Shown here: positions 34,181 to 47,343 of the stretch, piece by piece
Numbering within the stretch: position 1 is the first letter of the stretch
Layout: each line of letters starts with the position of its first letter
NCBI GenBank assembly: GCA_903772945.1
Contig: CAICTM010000072.1
Span: 62,001 to 126,000, forward strand
Direction: 5' to 3'
Length of the DNA stretch: 64,000 nt
From: Seminavis robusta
Taxonomy: Eukaryota; Bacillariophyta; Bacillariophyceae; Naviculales; Naviculaceae
Position numbers and translations under genes: made by a program
The notes under the pieces: model-generated
What the model saw: only the letters and a program-made list of their open reading frames with translations
The model's database searches: none
Told to the model about the DNA's origin: nothing

Positions 34181-34412
34181 TCCGCGAATCGTGGCACGAT
34201 CCGCGGATTTAACGGTTTTCCACGAATCCGCGATCCACGAAACGATCCGCCGATCCGCGAATAACCGCGAGAATCCGCGAGATTTAAGAACCAACTCCTC
34301 TATATCTTTTAAAAGTGGCATCCTAAATCTCGCGGATTTTCGCGGTTATTCGCGGCCGCGCTCGCGGATTCGCGCCGCGGCCGCGCGCGAGTCGCGGATT
34401 CGCGGAAGAGGT
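34180..34412. repeat. GC-rich fold-back repeat
   Basis: An array of CGCGGATT/AATCCGCG words arranged on both sides of a 37-bp AT-rich spacer. The inner arms, 34255-34286 and 34324-34355, are reverse complements over 32 bases with one mismatch. The outer parts are degenerate copies of the same words. The composition is very different from the AT-balanced flanks. No transposase is present. Confidence 0.85.
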
Positions 34413-34764
34413 GCTCGCGAGTCCCGTTTTCAGGCGCTCCAGCAGCAATCGGCATTGATTCTGCCAAGAAGCGGTGCTGTACTTGCCAGTACCGGTATCA
34501 GCAAGGCTGGCGGGATCTCGACGATACCAGTAGACTAGAGTCTACCGATATCGTGGTTCATGTAGCTGAAAGCAATCACCCTAGAAAGTGCTACTGTAGA
34601 GCGCGGCAGCATCTTTCTCTACGACGTGCCGGTAAGCAGGTGCAATTTGGTTACGATGTAGCCTAACAATAACAATTCTCATCTCATCAACATGAAAACT
34701 GATGTTTCTAAAATAAAATATATAACAGATAGTATGACGACGACAGGGCCACCAACAACTGGAC

Positions 34765-37700
34765 TTAACCTGGCCGCTTCGTTTGCGGTGAGACTCCAGG
34801 AGGGTCCATCTGCCCGGCTTGTCGAGGCCGGTTCTGGGAAATGTAAGCTGCCAAGGACGCAGTAGAGCTGACTTGCGTCGGTGCAGCTGGCGCCCTCGCT
34901 TGCTGCATATTGCCCATAAGGGCACCGTAGTTAGCCGCAAAAGCTTGCTGCATATTGCCTCTCGATATACTTGAGGCGAGGTTTGGTTGCGCCAACGCAT
35001 AATACAATGATGGGTTCTGCTGTCGAATTAGATTCTCCAAGGCCAACCGTTGCCGAATACTGTAGTCTGTAGGCTGAGAACTTGATACCCCGCCCTGAGC
35101 TTGAGAGGAGGTACCAGCACCATTGGTGCCACTTTGGACCTGGTTCTGGGTCAAGTTCGATCTGTTTCTCATGGCCCAAGCATTCTGCTGCATCGCCATC
35201 GATCCCGTCGTTGCGTATGCTTGACGAGATTGCGACACTCCCTGCGCCGCTGCCACGGATTGCTGAATTGCAGTAGGCACCGGAGCCGCTTGTGAAGCGA
35301 TTGTTGGGTTCGTAGCCCCTGAACCAGCGTTCTCTGGCAACTTAGCACCGAGTTTGCTTGTTTCACTTGGCTTGGTGTTGGCGGTTGTCGATGGTGCCGT
35401 TGCCTTCACAGACTCTGACCTAGTTTGTGCTGCCGGAGGTACAGGAGTCGAGGCGTTCTTGTCAGCAGGCATTTCAGCTTTGCCTTTTCCTTTACCGATA
35501 GGCAGAGGAGCAACCTGCTTTTTTCGGTCCGGTGGGCGGCTCAGAAGTACCGACACAATCGATCTTTTGCCTTGAACCTCGTTTGCAGTGGTAGGAGCAC
35601 CAGCTAGAACCGAAGAAATCGTGCGTTTCCCCTCAGATTCCATTGAAGAACTAGGAACACCAGCTAGCAATGATGAAATTGTTGGCTTCCCTTGGGTCAT
35701 GCCCGGATTCGGCTTACCCGCCAGCACTGAGTAAATCGTCCGCTTAGCCTGAGCTGCATTTCCAGGCTTTGCAGCAGCACCTCCTGACGGTTGTGTGGCT
35801 TTGCTCTTGTCTGCCACAAGCGCAACTTTGCTCGTCCCGGGGGCTTCATTTGCATGGCTAGACGCTGCCGCGCTGACATCGGAATTTCCTTTAACTGGAA
35901 GGGCAGAAATTGCTTTGTTCTTGGCAGTCTCTGATTTCGCTTTTTTGCGCTTAGCGTCTCCTTCCAAAAGTTTCCTTTTCTTCGGGGCCGTCGAAGGGCT
36001 AGTTGGAGTAGAATGACTTTTCACGAGCTTCCTCTTCTTGCTCGCGGCTTCAGATTCTTTGACGGGAAATCCACTGGAAGTCTTAATATTAGGGCCTGCC
36101 TTACCCTCCGAAGTTGACCTTCCTTTAGAAGGTCGGGTGACCTTTGGCACACTGGGTGCGCCAGATTTCACTTTCTCGAATAACGCAGCTGTTTGGTTGG
36201 ATGTCAAGGCAGGTTGTTGGGTCTTAACTGTCGACACAAGTGGTGCGACGGTCGCCTTTGGTTCTTTTGATAATTTTGACATTGTTTGGGCCCCTTTTTG
36301 CGCCTCTAGCGTAGTTGCTCCCTGGTTAACTTTTACAGGCAGAGCGGACGCATTCACTGGCTTCGTTGAAGATAGAAAGGACGGAGATGGTCGGTCACTC
36401 TTGCCGGAAACCGCATGTACTCCCACGTTAACCTTTCCAGGAAGACCAGATTCATTCACTGACTTCGTTGAATATGGAAGGGAGGACGTTGGGTAACTCT
36501 TGCCGGCAATACCCGCATGTTGATCACTCTTGCCGGAAACACCTGCTGTACTCTCTGCATTAACCTTTCCAGGAAGAGTGGATTCATTCACTGACTTTGT
36601 TGAAGATGGAAGGGACGAAGATGGTTGGACAATCTTGTCAGAAACGCCTGCGTGTACTCCCGAAGTCCCCTTTCCAGGAAGACTGGGCGCATTCACTGAC
36701 TTCGTTGAAGATGGAAGGGAGGAAGACAGCTGGTGACTCTTGCCGGAAACAACTGCATGTACTCCTGCGTTATCCTTTCCAGGAGGAGCGGAGGCATTCA
36801 CTGACTTCGTTGAAGATGGCAGGGACGAAGACGGCCGGTCACTCTTGCCGGAAACACCTGCATGTACTACTGCTGCGATAACCTTTCCAGGAAGAGGGGA
36901 TTCCTTCACTGACTTCATTGAAGCTGGAAGGGATGAAGTGGGGGGGTTACTCTTGCCGGAAACACCTGCCTGCACAGTCGCGGAAGCCATGCCCGGCCGT
37001 TTAGCAGTGGCTTTAATTTGAAGTGAGCTCTTCCCAGTCCCAGCACTTCGTTCCAATTCCGAATTATTGGCCCCAACGTGCGGCGCTGCCCCAGCTGCGC
37101 GTGTATCCGCCTGTTCTCTTTCAGGACCCGAGCCCACTTTCTGTTCTTTCTTCGTGTCTTTGCCATCCACACCCGCAGACGAATCTGCAACGTTCGGCAG
37201 CGCCTTTCTTGTGCTTCCAGCATCTGCAACCGCTTTCACGTTAGACGCTTGCTGTGTTTCCGAAAGTTTGCTGCCAGCGTCAGGAATAGCTTTGGACTTC
37301 CCTTCCTTAGAAGCACCGGCGTCTGTTTTTGTTTCCGTTTTAGAAGACACTCTAACTGCCAATGACTTCTCCGTGGCTGGTGTCGCAGCTGACTTCATTG
37401 TCTGGACATGTTTGATTTCTTTCTTCTCGTGCGGTTGGGTGCTACTATCCCGGTTTGAAGTTGATTTGTTCTCCGCTGCAGCCTTATCGACCTTTACATC
37501 CTTGTTGCCATTGCTTTTTTCAGGTTGAGGAAGATTGTCCTGCTTCGCACCAGAGACTGCTTTCGCTTTGGGTTTTGTTGGTGATAGGACATTGGCCAGC
37601 TTCTCTGGGGCGTCCGTTTTTTGGGTGTCTGCTTTGTTGTCGGCCTTCACTGGCTCGGGAAGCACGGTAGAATCTTTTTCGCCCTTTTTCGTGGCAGCTG

Positions 37701-39769
37701 GTTCAGGCTGGGTGGGGGCGTCAGCACTCTTGGAATCATCTGTTGTCGTTTTGGTTGCAGCAGTAAGCGCAGATTGACCGGGTTCTTTTCCAGAAGTATC
37801 CTTTTTCTTGCACGATTCGCCCGCAGCGTCAGCCAAAGATGTCGATTTCGCGGGGGGCAACACAACGCCGGCATTCTGTTGAAGCCGAGATGCAACGGTA
37901 CGAATTTGAGCAGTTGCGTCCATTGGCGAGAAAGCCCTACTAGTAGCTTTTCCCGCCTCTTCAACGTTGCTTGGAGTTTTGATCGCCAAAGGTTTGGATT
38001 CATCCACCTCAGTTTTCTTCTTTCCTGCGACAGAGTCGTTTTTGTCAGCTGATGCAACATCACTCTCGGACTTCTTTCTACTCGCCGCTGCATCGTTATC
38101 CCCAAGTTTTGATTCTGCAGATGGAGCGTCAGGTTTAGCTTCAGGCGGATCCGTACTGGTTGTTGTTGTAGTTTCAGGCTTGGTCTTTGTTGGCGACGGT
38201 GATTTCTTGTGCTCCACTCCGAAAATGTCCTTGTGCGCCAACGCCGGAGACGCGCTGGGGTCTCGCTTCTTGTTTTTCTTGACTTCAGCGGCGGTGCTTT
38301 CCCCGGGTGTTTGTATCTTGTCGCGTGCTGCAGAGCCCGGAGAATCCAACTTTGCTCCCGGAGCTGAAGCGGCACTTGCTACCGGTTGCTTGTTGTTTTT
38401 CAACTTGATAATTTGGTCCAATTCCGAGAGCCCCAAAATCTGAAAGCACGGTGGATTTTTGTACTCGATCTTATAGAGAGAATTGTCGATTGAAACCACC
38501 CTTCCCGAATAACTTTCGCCATCTGTGAATTCCTTTTTGACTTTTGACCCCACGGGATGCTTACTAGTGTCCGCGTCGTATATCATCTTTGCCATATCTT
38601 TCTTCTCTAGCTGATCGACTTTACCAGTGCACGTCCACCTGACATAACAAATAGAACCATTCACTGCCGTGACAATGCCCGAGATCCAACCCCTTTTCTT
38701 GGTTCTCTGTTAGGAATCAAAAAATAAATGCACCGGTAACGAAACAAATGAGCCATGAATGGTCAAGCAATCACTGAGCAAAACTGACACCTCTATCGGC
38801 AACCTTACCTTTGCAACGGGAGCTCCAGTCATAATTGAATCCGTGTTGACAGGGTAGTCTTTTGTGTTTCTATTCGGCGTCCTGACTGGCTCTGGTGGCG
38901 GAGCGGCAGCTTTGTTCGCCTCCAAAGGAGCCGCTTTCACAGGAGTTTGAATTGCCTCGTCAGCAGGCGGATCCGCAGGTTTGGCTGCCTCCTCTTGAAT
39001 TGTTACGCGCGGACGCTTGGATTTCCTCATGGCAGCATCCTCTGTTTTCACTTGTTCCTTCTCTTCAAGGCGGATCTCCTCGGCAGGTTTCTCCTCTTCT
39101 TCCTCTTCACGCCTCCTCTTTTTCTTTTTCTTCTTCTTGAAAGACCTGTCGCTTGATAGTAGACTACTATCATCTAGATCCGGAGCCTCTTTCTTTTTGG
39201 AAGCCACTTCTTTCTTGTTTCGCTCCTTCCTATTTCCCTTGGTGGAGCGCTTTCTTGGTACTCTTGTTGACGATGCGCCATCCTCTTCGTCGTCATCTTG
39301 CGGAGCAGCGTCGTTGTCCCACTCAAACTCTTCTTCGTCTTCTTCCTCCGCTGTTTGACTCTTATAATCTACCTTTTGGGATGCTCGAGAACCACCCCGT
39401 TTGGGCCGCGACGGCTCGGTGCTGTTGGCACTTGTAGGGGTGGTGGAGCTTGTGTTGTAGTTCACATTCCCTCGGCGACGGCTAGCCCTCCCTTCTACCT
39501 GTGATTCCACAGTGCTCGATTCGACCCATTCGTTGGCCAAGTTGGAAGCCCAACGAACGTACTTGTGGTCGCCAGCATCCTTCAAGAGGTACGCCATGTG
39601 CTGCGCCTTGCCCTGTTTCACCCAAACAATCTGCCAACCAGAAACGACGAATAACATGAGACAACACTCCACAAAACAAACTAGCATCACACACCTACTA
39701 CCCTGGTATAGGACTTACCGGAGCTCCCTGACTCGGGTCATAGCATCGCTTCTGGCGTTTACTGCTCAT
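34765..39769 (-). CDS. Giant low-complexity protein with Tudor-like modules, copy 1
   Basis: Three exons: 39719-39769, 38809-39630 and 34765-38706, giving 1604 residues. The first intron joins SQGAP to IVWVKQGKAQH, starting a short module (about 18-60) with conserved Trp and Lys. An acidic/basic low-complexity stretch with poly-Lys and NLS-like runs follows. Exon 3 opens with RTKKRGWISGIVTAV and a Tudor-like module, HPVGSKVKKEF then SGRVVSIDNSLYKIEYKN. The rest is Lys/Ser/Thr/Pro-rich and disordered. It contains six to seven copies of a ~35-residue repeat (VSGKS, SSLPSSTKSVN, LPGKV; about 36330-36980) and four copies of GKRTISSVLAG-type repeats (about 35545-35745). A nuclear, chromatin-linked role is plausible from the Tudor-like fold and basic composition (inference). 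The neighbour at 40981-47343 shares the modules. Confidence 0.75.
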
Positions 39770-40980
39770 GGTGGAGATTTTCTGAACGCTTCCTCTTTCG
39801 CTTTCGTCTTCGTCCAGAGAGGTCGCAAAAATCTTACTACAGTAGAGGGTCAACTGCTGCTCCGCTCCTTCTCACTGCGATTGCTTCCTTCCTGATCAAC
39901 TCAAAATCAAATCCGCTGCCAAACTCCAATGAAGGTTATTGTTTTATTATAAGGTATTGGTGCTGCTAAGCTGCTCTTTATTCCGGCTCTAACACCGGTT
40001 TAGCAAGGTCGCTTGATGGGACTTGTGATGGTGGTGCTTTACCACTTGACCATGGTCAGTCAGTCCCAATTTGCAAAGCTTCGTTATCTTTCAAAGCACC
40101 TACGACCTAGTAGCGCGCGTACGTTTACTACAAGGATGTATCTTCAACCGGTTCCCTGGTCATTTCAGCGGAGGCATCAATTCACGGACAGTAGAAGAAC
40201 TGTACAGAACTTACGTTGGTCGAGCAGGCATCGCCGGAACATCATCTAAATGTTGCGATCCGTTGATAAGGGGCCAATGAAACAGCTTTGATGTTTGATG
40301 ACGCACCTTTTAATATTTCCTTTGAACTGGCTATTGCGAAGCTCACGATGCATAGCCGGTTGAAGGCTTGAAACCTCTGGATATTATGCATACGGAACGG
40401 CAGCAGCTGGCTAGCAACTCTAGAGTGGCTAGAGTAGTAGTTGTCTATGTACTTGTCACCATTAGCTACCAAGGGCAAAGCCTTGTGAATTCATTCCTAG
40501 CTAGAGCGTCGACTGGGCTCTCTTCGGACAGATGTTTGTGTTGTTTTCAATCGTCCAAGAAACATCCATGGTATTCGCAGGAAGCCTCAAATCAGGGGTT
40601 CTGCATTACAGCAGAGCAATATCTTCCAAAGTTCTGAATACATAACACTAAAAGTTCTGAATAGATAACACTGCCATTGATTGGCTCTGTGCTATCCTCC
40701 CAGAAACATCCATGGTATTTGCAGCAAGCCTCAACTCTGGTACTTTGCATTGCAATCACTTCTACAACCGCAACATCCGGATCTTATGAATAGATTCCAC
40801 TGTCATTGATTGGCTCTTTGGCAGTTTCACTCATGCATTCATCAAGTAGTCCAAGTTGTTGCCACGGAAAGGAAATATCCTGCTCTGCGTCGTTAAGATA
40901 CCAAACAAAACTTGGGGAAGGAGCAAATCTAGTAGACACTACACCTTGCCCAATGACAGTGACAACTTCGGCTGCAAAAC
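39770..40980. other. Intergenic region with a 145-bp imperfect duplication
   Basis: Lies between the two related giant genes. AGAAACATCCATGGTATT and the following sequence at about 40557 recur at about 40702, and TTGATTGGCTCT recurs likewise (40677 and 40807). No gene seen. Confidence 0.55.
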
Positions 40981-43900
40981 TCATCGATGTGCACTGTAAT
41001 GAGAGTGCTGGAGGAATTCGTTGTATGCGGAAGGCTTGATGAACCAAGATGATTCGATTCCATTCGGGTGCAGGAGCACGTTTTGCACTGTATTTCTCCA
41101 CTGGACCATGGGCATATCGCGAGAAAGGCCCCGAGTAACCTCAAACTTTGTCTCAAAGGCATACTCCAGAATGTGCTCCTCTAGGTAAGCCAAGAGCAGC
41201 AGTGACGACCGTCGGAGTTCAGCACTCGACACAGTGTTCCCCGAGCAGTTCTTACACGTGTGGTCTCGCAGGAAGTAGTCAGAACTCCATTGAATAAAGC
41301 CACGAGCAATACCCAACCGCCGCACAAACACATCACGGAGCCTCTGCATGTCCTTCAGACTATCATCAACGTAGTAGCTGCAACAGACGGCGTGGCGCAA
41401 TGCAAGTTTAACGTAGGAGGTTGGAGTAAGCACTTTGTTGTTGCTTGGCTGTCCATTCGACCCTGTAGCAGCTGAAGTTGGAAGTCTCAATCCAAGCGTT
41501 GCCTCAAGCACATTCCATACAGGAACAGCCTTGTGGTGTTGGTCGGTATGTGCCTTGATTGCATCGATTGTAGCCGCGTGAGTGGGATATTGCAAGGGCC
41601 TCGACCAATCTACTGGAGTTTTGTCGAGTTCTTTGATGTGCTCGTGGCACACTGGGCAGCATGTTTCTTCAGGGAAAACTCGCACAGGTTTTGGCGGGGG
41701 TGGGGGTGGTCTTTGTATACTTTCAGCTGCCTGTGGTGGCGGTTTCCAAGTTGGCTTTGTGGTGCTCATGGTGACCATGGCTTCCGCAAGCAGAAGCAGG
41801 TCTTCGCACGTACTGCTACTGCTACTGCCCGGTTCGGAATCTCTTGTTGCAGCCACGGCTTCTTTAGGCTGGGAGCGCGTTTTTGACGACTTGAAATCGG
41901 CCAACGTCGTGCCCGAGGCTCCTTCCTCCGTCAAGTCAAGGAAGACGACCTTCTTCACAGGCTTCTCCTGAGATGATTCATCCTCGCTCTGCTCGTCTTC
42001 GTCCGCTCCAACTTCTACTTCCGCGCTCGGTTTTGGATTTGCCACTGCGGATTCATTGACCGGTTTCTCGTCGTCGGGAATATCGAAAGTGACAGTTGGT
42101 TTAGGTTTTTCGTCCTTCGGGGGTGCGGGTGCTTCTTTGGCCTTCGTGGGTATTTTTACTTTTGGTGACGTCTTGGGGTGCACCCATTCGCTGTCCTCTT
42201 CGTCTTTTCCTTTCATGTCCTCCTTTCTCCTAGCGATCCGACGCGATTTTCGAACTGGCTCATCCGGATACTTTTGTGTGGCTGCCGTAGGAGGTCGCTT
42301 CTTTGCTGGTGCTTTGGCCTTGACTTCAATTGGTTTTGGCGGTGGTTTCTTGTCTGCTCCATTCGTTTTCTTTCGCTTTGCTGCTTTTTCATCCAAAACG
42401 ATCGATCCAGAGGGCGGCGCACGTTTTGAGCCCGAAGTCAAATCAATATTCTCGACTGGTGCAGAGGAATCGGGGTGGGTCGCTGTGGTCGTTGATTGGC
42501 TACTGGACTGTTGCAAGGCCTTCGCCTCTTCAATGTTGTCAGAAACAACCGATGCCACATCGGAGTCGCTTTGCCTTTTCTCGTCCTCCCCAATGGTCTC
42601 CTTGTTCTCTTCAGTTTCAGTTGGCTCTTGATATGCATCTGGATCACTGTACATGGATGATGTCAAGTCGATTTCGATGGCCACCGAATCATCCCCATCG
42701 TCTTCGTTGTCGTTGATATCCGGATTTCCGTATGCATTTATTCTAATCTCTTCTACATCATCATCGGCGACGCTTTCATGGTAGTCACCTGCGATTGCTG
42801 GTGTCGCTTCCTCACTAGTCAAATCTCTCACGTCGACGCAAGTCTCTACATTGATTGCGTCGGGCCGCGCTGTGATGCAATCCTCAGCGTCCTCTGCTAG
42901 ACTCGCATCCTCCTTCGATTCCTCTGGTTTCGGCGTCGCTTCGCGTATAGATATTTCGAGTTGCGGCGGTTGTTCGTCACATTTCTGAATTTCGGCTGGG
43001 CTCTCTTCTGGTGCTTCTACCGCGACGTCAATCTGAGGCTCTTCTGGTAATTCTACCGCGACGTCAATCTGAGGCTCTTCTGGTGCTTCTACCGCGACTT
43101 CAATTTGAGGCTCTTCTGGTGCTTCTGGTGCTTCTGCGCAACCGCCAGTCTTTGGCCCTTCCGGTGCCTCTGCGGGGCCAATCTTTGGCTCTGAGTTCGC
43201 CAAATCGACCGTTTGAACCTCAGCGGCGTCGCTTGCTGGCTTCTTTTCCGTCGCATTTGTCTCGTTTGTTGCATCCTCTGACCTGGTTGTGCCTTGCTCA
43301 ACTTTGGTGTAACTTGTTTGCTGCTTCTCTGTTTCATTTGCCTTATTTGTCTCATTTGCCAGCTTTGTTGTATCTTCCGACCTGGTCGGGCCTTGCTCAA
43401 CTTTGGTATCACTTGTTTGCTGCGTCTCTGTTTCATTTGTCTCATTTGCCAGCTTTGCTGCATCTTCTGACCTGGTCGGACCTTGCTCAACTTTTGTGTC
43501 ACTTGTTTGCTGCTTCTCTGTTTCGTTTGTCTTACTTGTCGCATTTGCCGGCTTTGTTGTATCTTCAGACCTGTGGGACCTTGGTTAACTTTTGTGTCAC
43601 TTGTTTGCTGCGTCTCCGTTTCATTTGCCTCCTTTGTTACATCCTCTGACCGTTTGGGACCTTGCTCAACTTTTGTGTCACTTGTTTGCTTCTTCTCTGT
43701 TTCATTTGCTTCACTTGTCTCCATTGTTGTGTCCTCTGACCTGGTGGGACCTTGGTCAACTTTTGGGTTGCTAGTTGGCTTTTTGTTGTTGTCACCTGTC
43801 TCCTTTGCCACATGCTCTGACATGGGAGGAGTTTGGTCAACCATGGGACCCTGGTCAACATTTGGGTCACTCGTTCGCTTTTTCTCCGTTCTGTCTGTCT

Positions 43901-46900
43901 CTTTCGCTGCATCCTCTGGCTTGGTTGGCGGTTGGACCGCTTCAGGGTCACTTGTTGGCTTCTTTTCCGTCTCATTTTTATTTGTCTCCTTTGTCCTATC
44001 CTCTGTCTTGCTTGGAGCTTGGTCAACTACGGGGTCACTTCTTTGAGTTTTCTTCGTCTCATCATTGGTCACAATCACCATAACCTCTGACACGGTCGAA
44101 GCTTGGTCAACTCTTGGGCTTTCGTTTTCTGTCAGTTGACCAAGTGCTGATGATTTCAAGGTCAACGACTTGTTCTCCCCTGCGGATAGCTGTCCCGCCA
44201 CCACCATTCGACAAACAGTATGCGTCTGTTGTTGCCCCTCAGTCCCTCCAGTGATCTGATTTGCATCCCCAGCCAAGACTTGCTTTTCTGCGCGGATTGT
44301 AGTTCTATCAGGATCCAGGCCCAGCTTCAGGTGTCTTCGGGCGGTTGCTGGGTCGCTGTGTTTTGAGCCGACGACGATGAGTTTGTCCCCTTGTATCGCG
44401 GCGTCATCGTGTGTTTCCATCACGTTATCGGGACTCTTTCGTATTATGGATGGTTCCTTGTTCATGTGCGGCTTTCCTTTCTTCGTCGGTGCAGAGCACT
44501 GTAGCAGAGGCGGCGCCAAAGCCGATACTTGCACATGTTGCGATCTGGGGAGAGGCAGGCCGTTTGCCACTTTTTCCGGGCGTGGCTGCGGTTGTCTGAC
44601 GCTGAGTTTTATGTCTGCCATTGATTGCGAGGCTGTCACTTTGGCCTGTTTGTCCTCCTTTGCTCTAGTCGTTGAGATTGTCGGTTGTTGACGATCCTGT
44701 GGAGCTGAAGATTTGTGTTCGTCAACTCCAGGCTTCTTTCGATTTTGAGACTTGTCATTCTTCGCTTTTCCTCCAATTATTATTGGCGTCGTAGGAACCG
44801 ATGTGTGGGGTTTGTCTTCTCTAGCGACTTTGGCGGGGCCGAACGCATTCTTGAGAGGAAGAGCCGAGGCGGACGGCATTGTTTTCTTGGATTTCTCGAT
44901 CATCGTTGTGTTGGGTGATGCCTTTGGTTCTCTTTGTGTAACTTTAGTCTCTTTCGAGCTAGGGTTGGAGTATGATGCCTTTGGATGAATTCCTTCGCTG
45001 ATTGTTTCGGTTTTGGTGTTTACGCGGGTTGCTTTGCTACATGTTTTAGCCTGGTTACGCTTCTCAGGTTCTTCATTTGCAGTCCCAGAGAGCTTACTTT
45101 CGGTAACCTGTTTTGGCGCATTGCTCCTTGGCAACTCGTATACTTCTTTCGTCTGCTGTACCTTTGTGGCAGTGACCTTCTTTTGACAGTTTTCGGCTGG
45201 AACATTCCGCTCGAGGTTTGCAATGCTGCCGTCTTGACGAGAGGCTTTGGGTTTTACATCGATGGAAGAGGGTTTCATTTTCTCAGGTGTCGGTGCTGCC
45301 AGAGCAGGTGCGGCCCCTTCGTTTTTCGTACTGCCAGTCTCCTCTCCAGTGTGGATTGTGTCTTTGGAATCCTTGACCATTTCCGAACCTAATGTGGGTC
45401 CACTCTTTCCAGGCAACATTCCTTCACCAGTAGAATTACCGACGGAATCTGTCTCTTTTGAAAATGCTTGCACTGCCGGAACAGGATTTTGTTTCGTTAA
45501 CGAAATCGTTTTGCGTGCCTTGGCGTGTTCATCGTTTTCAGCAGCAGTCACGTTGCTTGCATTGATATGCTTGGTTGTTGGTGGGTTCTGTTGACCACCG
45601 CTTGATTGGGCCGGTGCTTCTTTAATAATTGTTGTCGCGACTGCCGCTGGCGGTACTGTTGTTGTCGTTGTTGGTATTGTTGGATGCACCTCCTTCATTG
45701 GTGTGTCCTCGCTTGTTTTTGGTTTCAAATTGGATAGAATTGGAGGGCGAGAACGTAGCTCGGCTTTTTGTTGCCGAAGCAAAGCTTGCTGTTCCACATT
45801 GCTACGAGCAAGGATAGATGACTGATTTGGATCAGATTTGGACTCTGTCCCTGGCGCCGCCTCATCTAGCTTGAGAGCTTGCATCTGAGCTGCGACGTCA
45901 GAGTGCATTGATGACAAGTCTTGCGCCAATAACGACTTCAGTTTGGGCTCTCGCTGTTCTGGCTGTTGTGCGGCGGATTGGGATCCTCCCTCTGTCGTAC
46001 TTTCCAAAGTCTCTTCCATGAAAGATTCCACAGCGACTTTTCCACCCAAAGCTGGCCCCTGCACAGAAAAAGCAAGAAGATTTCCTGGAACGGACGAGGT
46101 CGCTTCTCCTGCAGATTGTTGCGGTCCCATTAGCACATCCTGACCTTCTTGTCCGTGATCGTCCGAGTTATCCAATGGTAAGAAAAGCAGATCATCTGGA
46201 GCTACGGCGATGCCATCCAAATCTTGTTCCATCAGATTTTCGCTGTCATCGTCTTCGTAGGTGACTTTGTAGATGTGCCCGTCGAAAGAAACAACTTTCC
46301 CGGTGAACCACCCAAAGGGAGGGAACTCCTGAATCGAACCAAAAAGGTCAGAACGGCAGTGAACTTTTTACTTCACAAATCAAGTCACGGTGGATTCCTA
46401 CCTTGTATACCTTTGTGCCCAATGGATATTTTGCTCTTGGTATTGAATCAACGGATTCTTCTACTATCACGGCTTCGCTGCTTGGTTCCTGTTGGCTGAC
46501 AGGGAACAAGACCACGCTGTCGTGGCCGTGAAAAGGGTGTGCTGTAGCTACGTTGGAGTCGGGGCGATGCGTCTGCTCTTTTTCTTGCAGCTCAAGTTCC
46601 GTTGTAATGCCATCATGATCATTGCCACCCGCTTGTTCAGAGGTCGTAGAGTCGGTTTTGCCCTCGAGTAAGATCGCGGATTCCTCGTGAAATGGGGAAA
46701 CTTGGATCCCCGTTTCAAATGCTTCAGAATGAAGGATGACCTTGGTCTCCCCGAGGGTGGTTTGGCCTTGCAATTCCGTAGAAAATGGATTGTTTTCGCT
46801 TTCACTCGTTGTCGGATCTTGGGTGGCTTGTGTGGCAACCTCAGTTGCGCTTGCAACTTGGCTTTGTACATCTTGAATCCCATCATGGATGCTTCCTGCT

Positions 46901-47343
46901 GCCTGAAATGGATATCCCTGAGGCTGTTTGCTTATCTTGATGACTGGCATCTTCTTCTTGGCTATCTTGTCCTTCTTTTTGACCGTTTTATCTGCTGGCT
47001 TTCTGAAGGATTTCTCTGGTTGTAGCTTAATGATATCCACGGCGGGGTCTTCTTCAAACACAAAGTCATGATCCTGATTGCCTCGACGTCCTCGCCGTCG
47101 TTTGGGCAACTCGCTTTGGACCTTTGCATCAGCAGCGACCCACTGTGTCATGCCACTGGCAATCCACTTGACGAATTTGCGACCATCATCGGCCTGTCGC
47201 AAAATATAAGCAGCGTGATCAGTGATCCCTTGAGTGACCCAAACCATGGGCAACTTTGGGGCGTCAGCTGGTTCCGTCGAAGGTGCTGGTTTCTTGCGCG
47301 GCTTTCCATTGGCCGTGGCAGACTTGGCAGCGGTAGTAGCCAT
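40981..47343 (-). CDS. Giant low-complexity protein with Tudor-like modules, copy 2, frame broken
   Basis: Two exons: 46402-47343 and 40981-46328. Exon 1 has LPMVWVTQGITDHAAYIL, matching the VWVKQGKAQHMAYLL module of the neighbour. The intron lies inside the Tudor-like module, joining YPLGTKVYK to EFPPFGWFTGKVVSFDGHIY. A long Lys/Glu/Thr/Ser-rich region follows, with about ten copies of a 27-30-residue repeat (TSDTKVEQGP, RSEDxTKE; about 43250-43960) and EAPEEPQI repeats (43000-43130). The last ~200 residues are non-repetitive, with a C-P-x-C-H-x-H motif (CCPVCHEHI) and an HTCKNC motif, perhaps zinc-binding. Summed exon length is one base short of a multiple of three. In one repeat (about 43573) GGTCCCACAGG stands where other copies have GACCAGG preceded by one more base, moving the frame; the downstream frame is open to 40981. 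About 2096 residues if this is an assembly error. Confidence 0.72.

Noticed and set aside
43011-44090. Leu/Ser-rich + strand frames opposite the Tudor-like gene repeats
   Set aside because: Antisense of Glu/Lys/Thr-rich repeats always gives such peptides; no independent signal.
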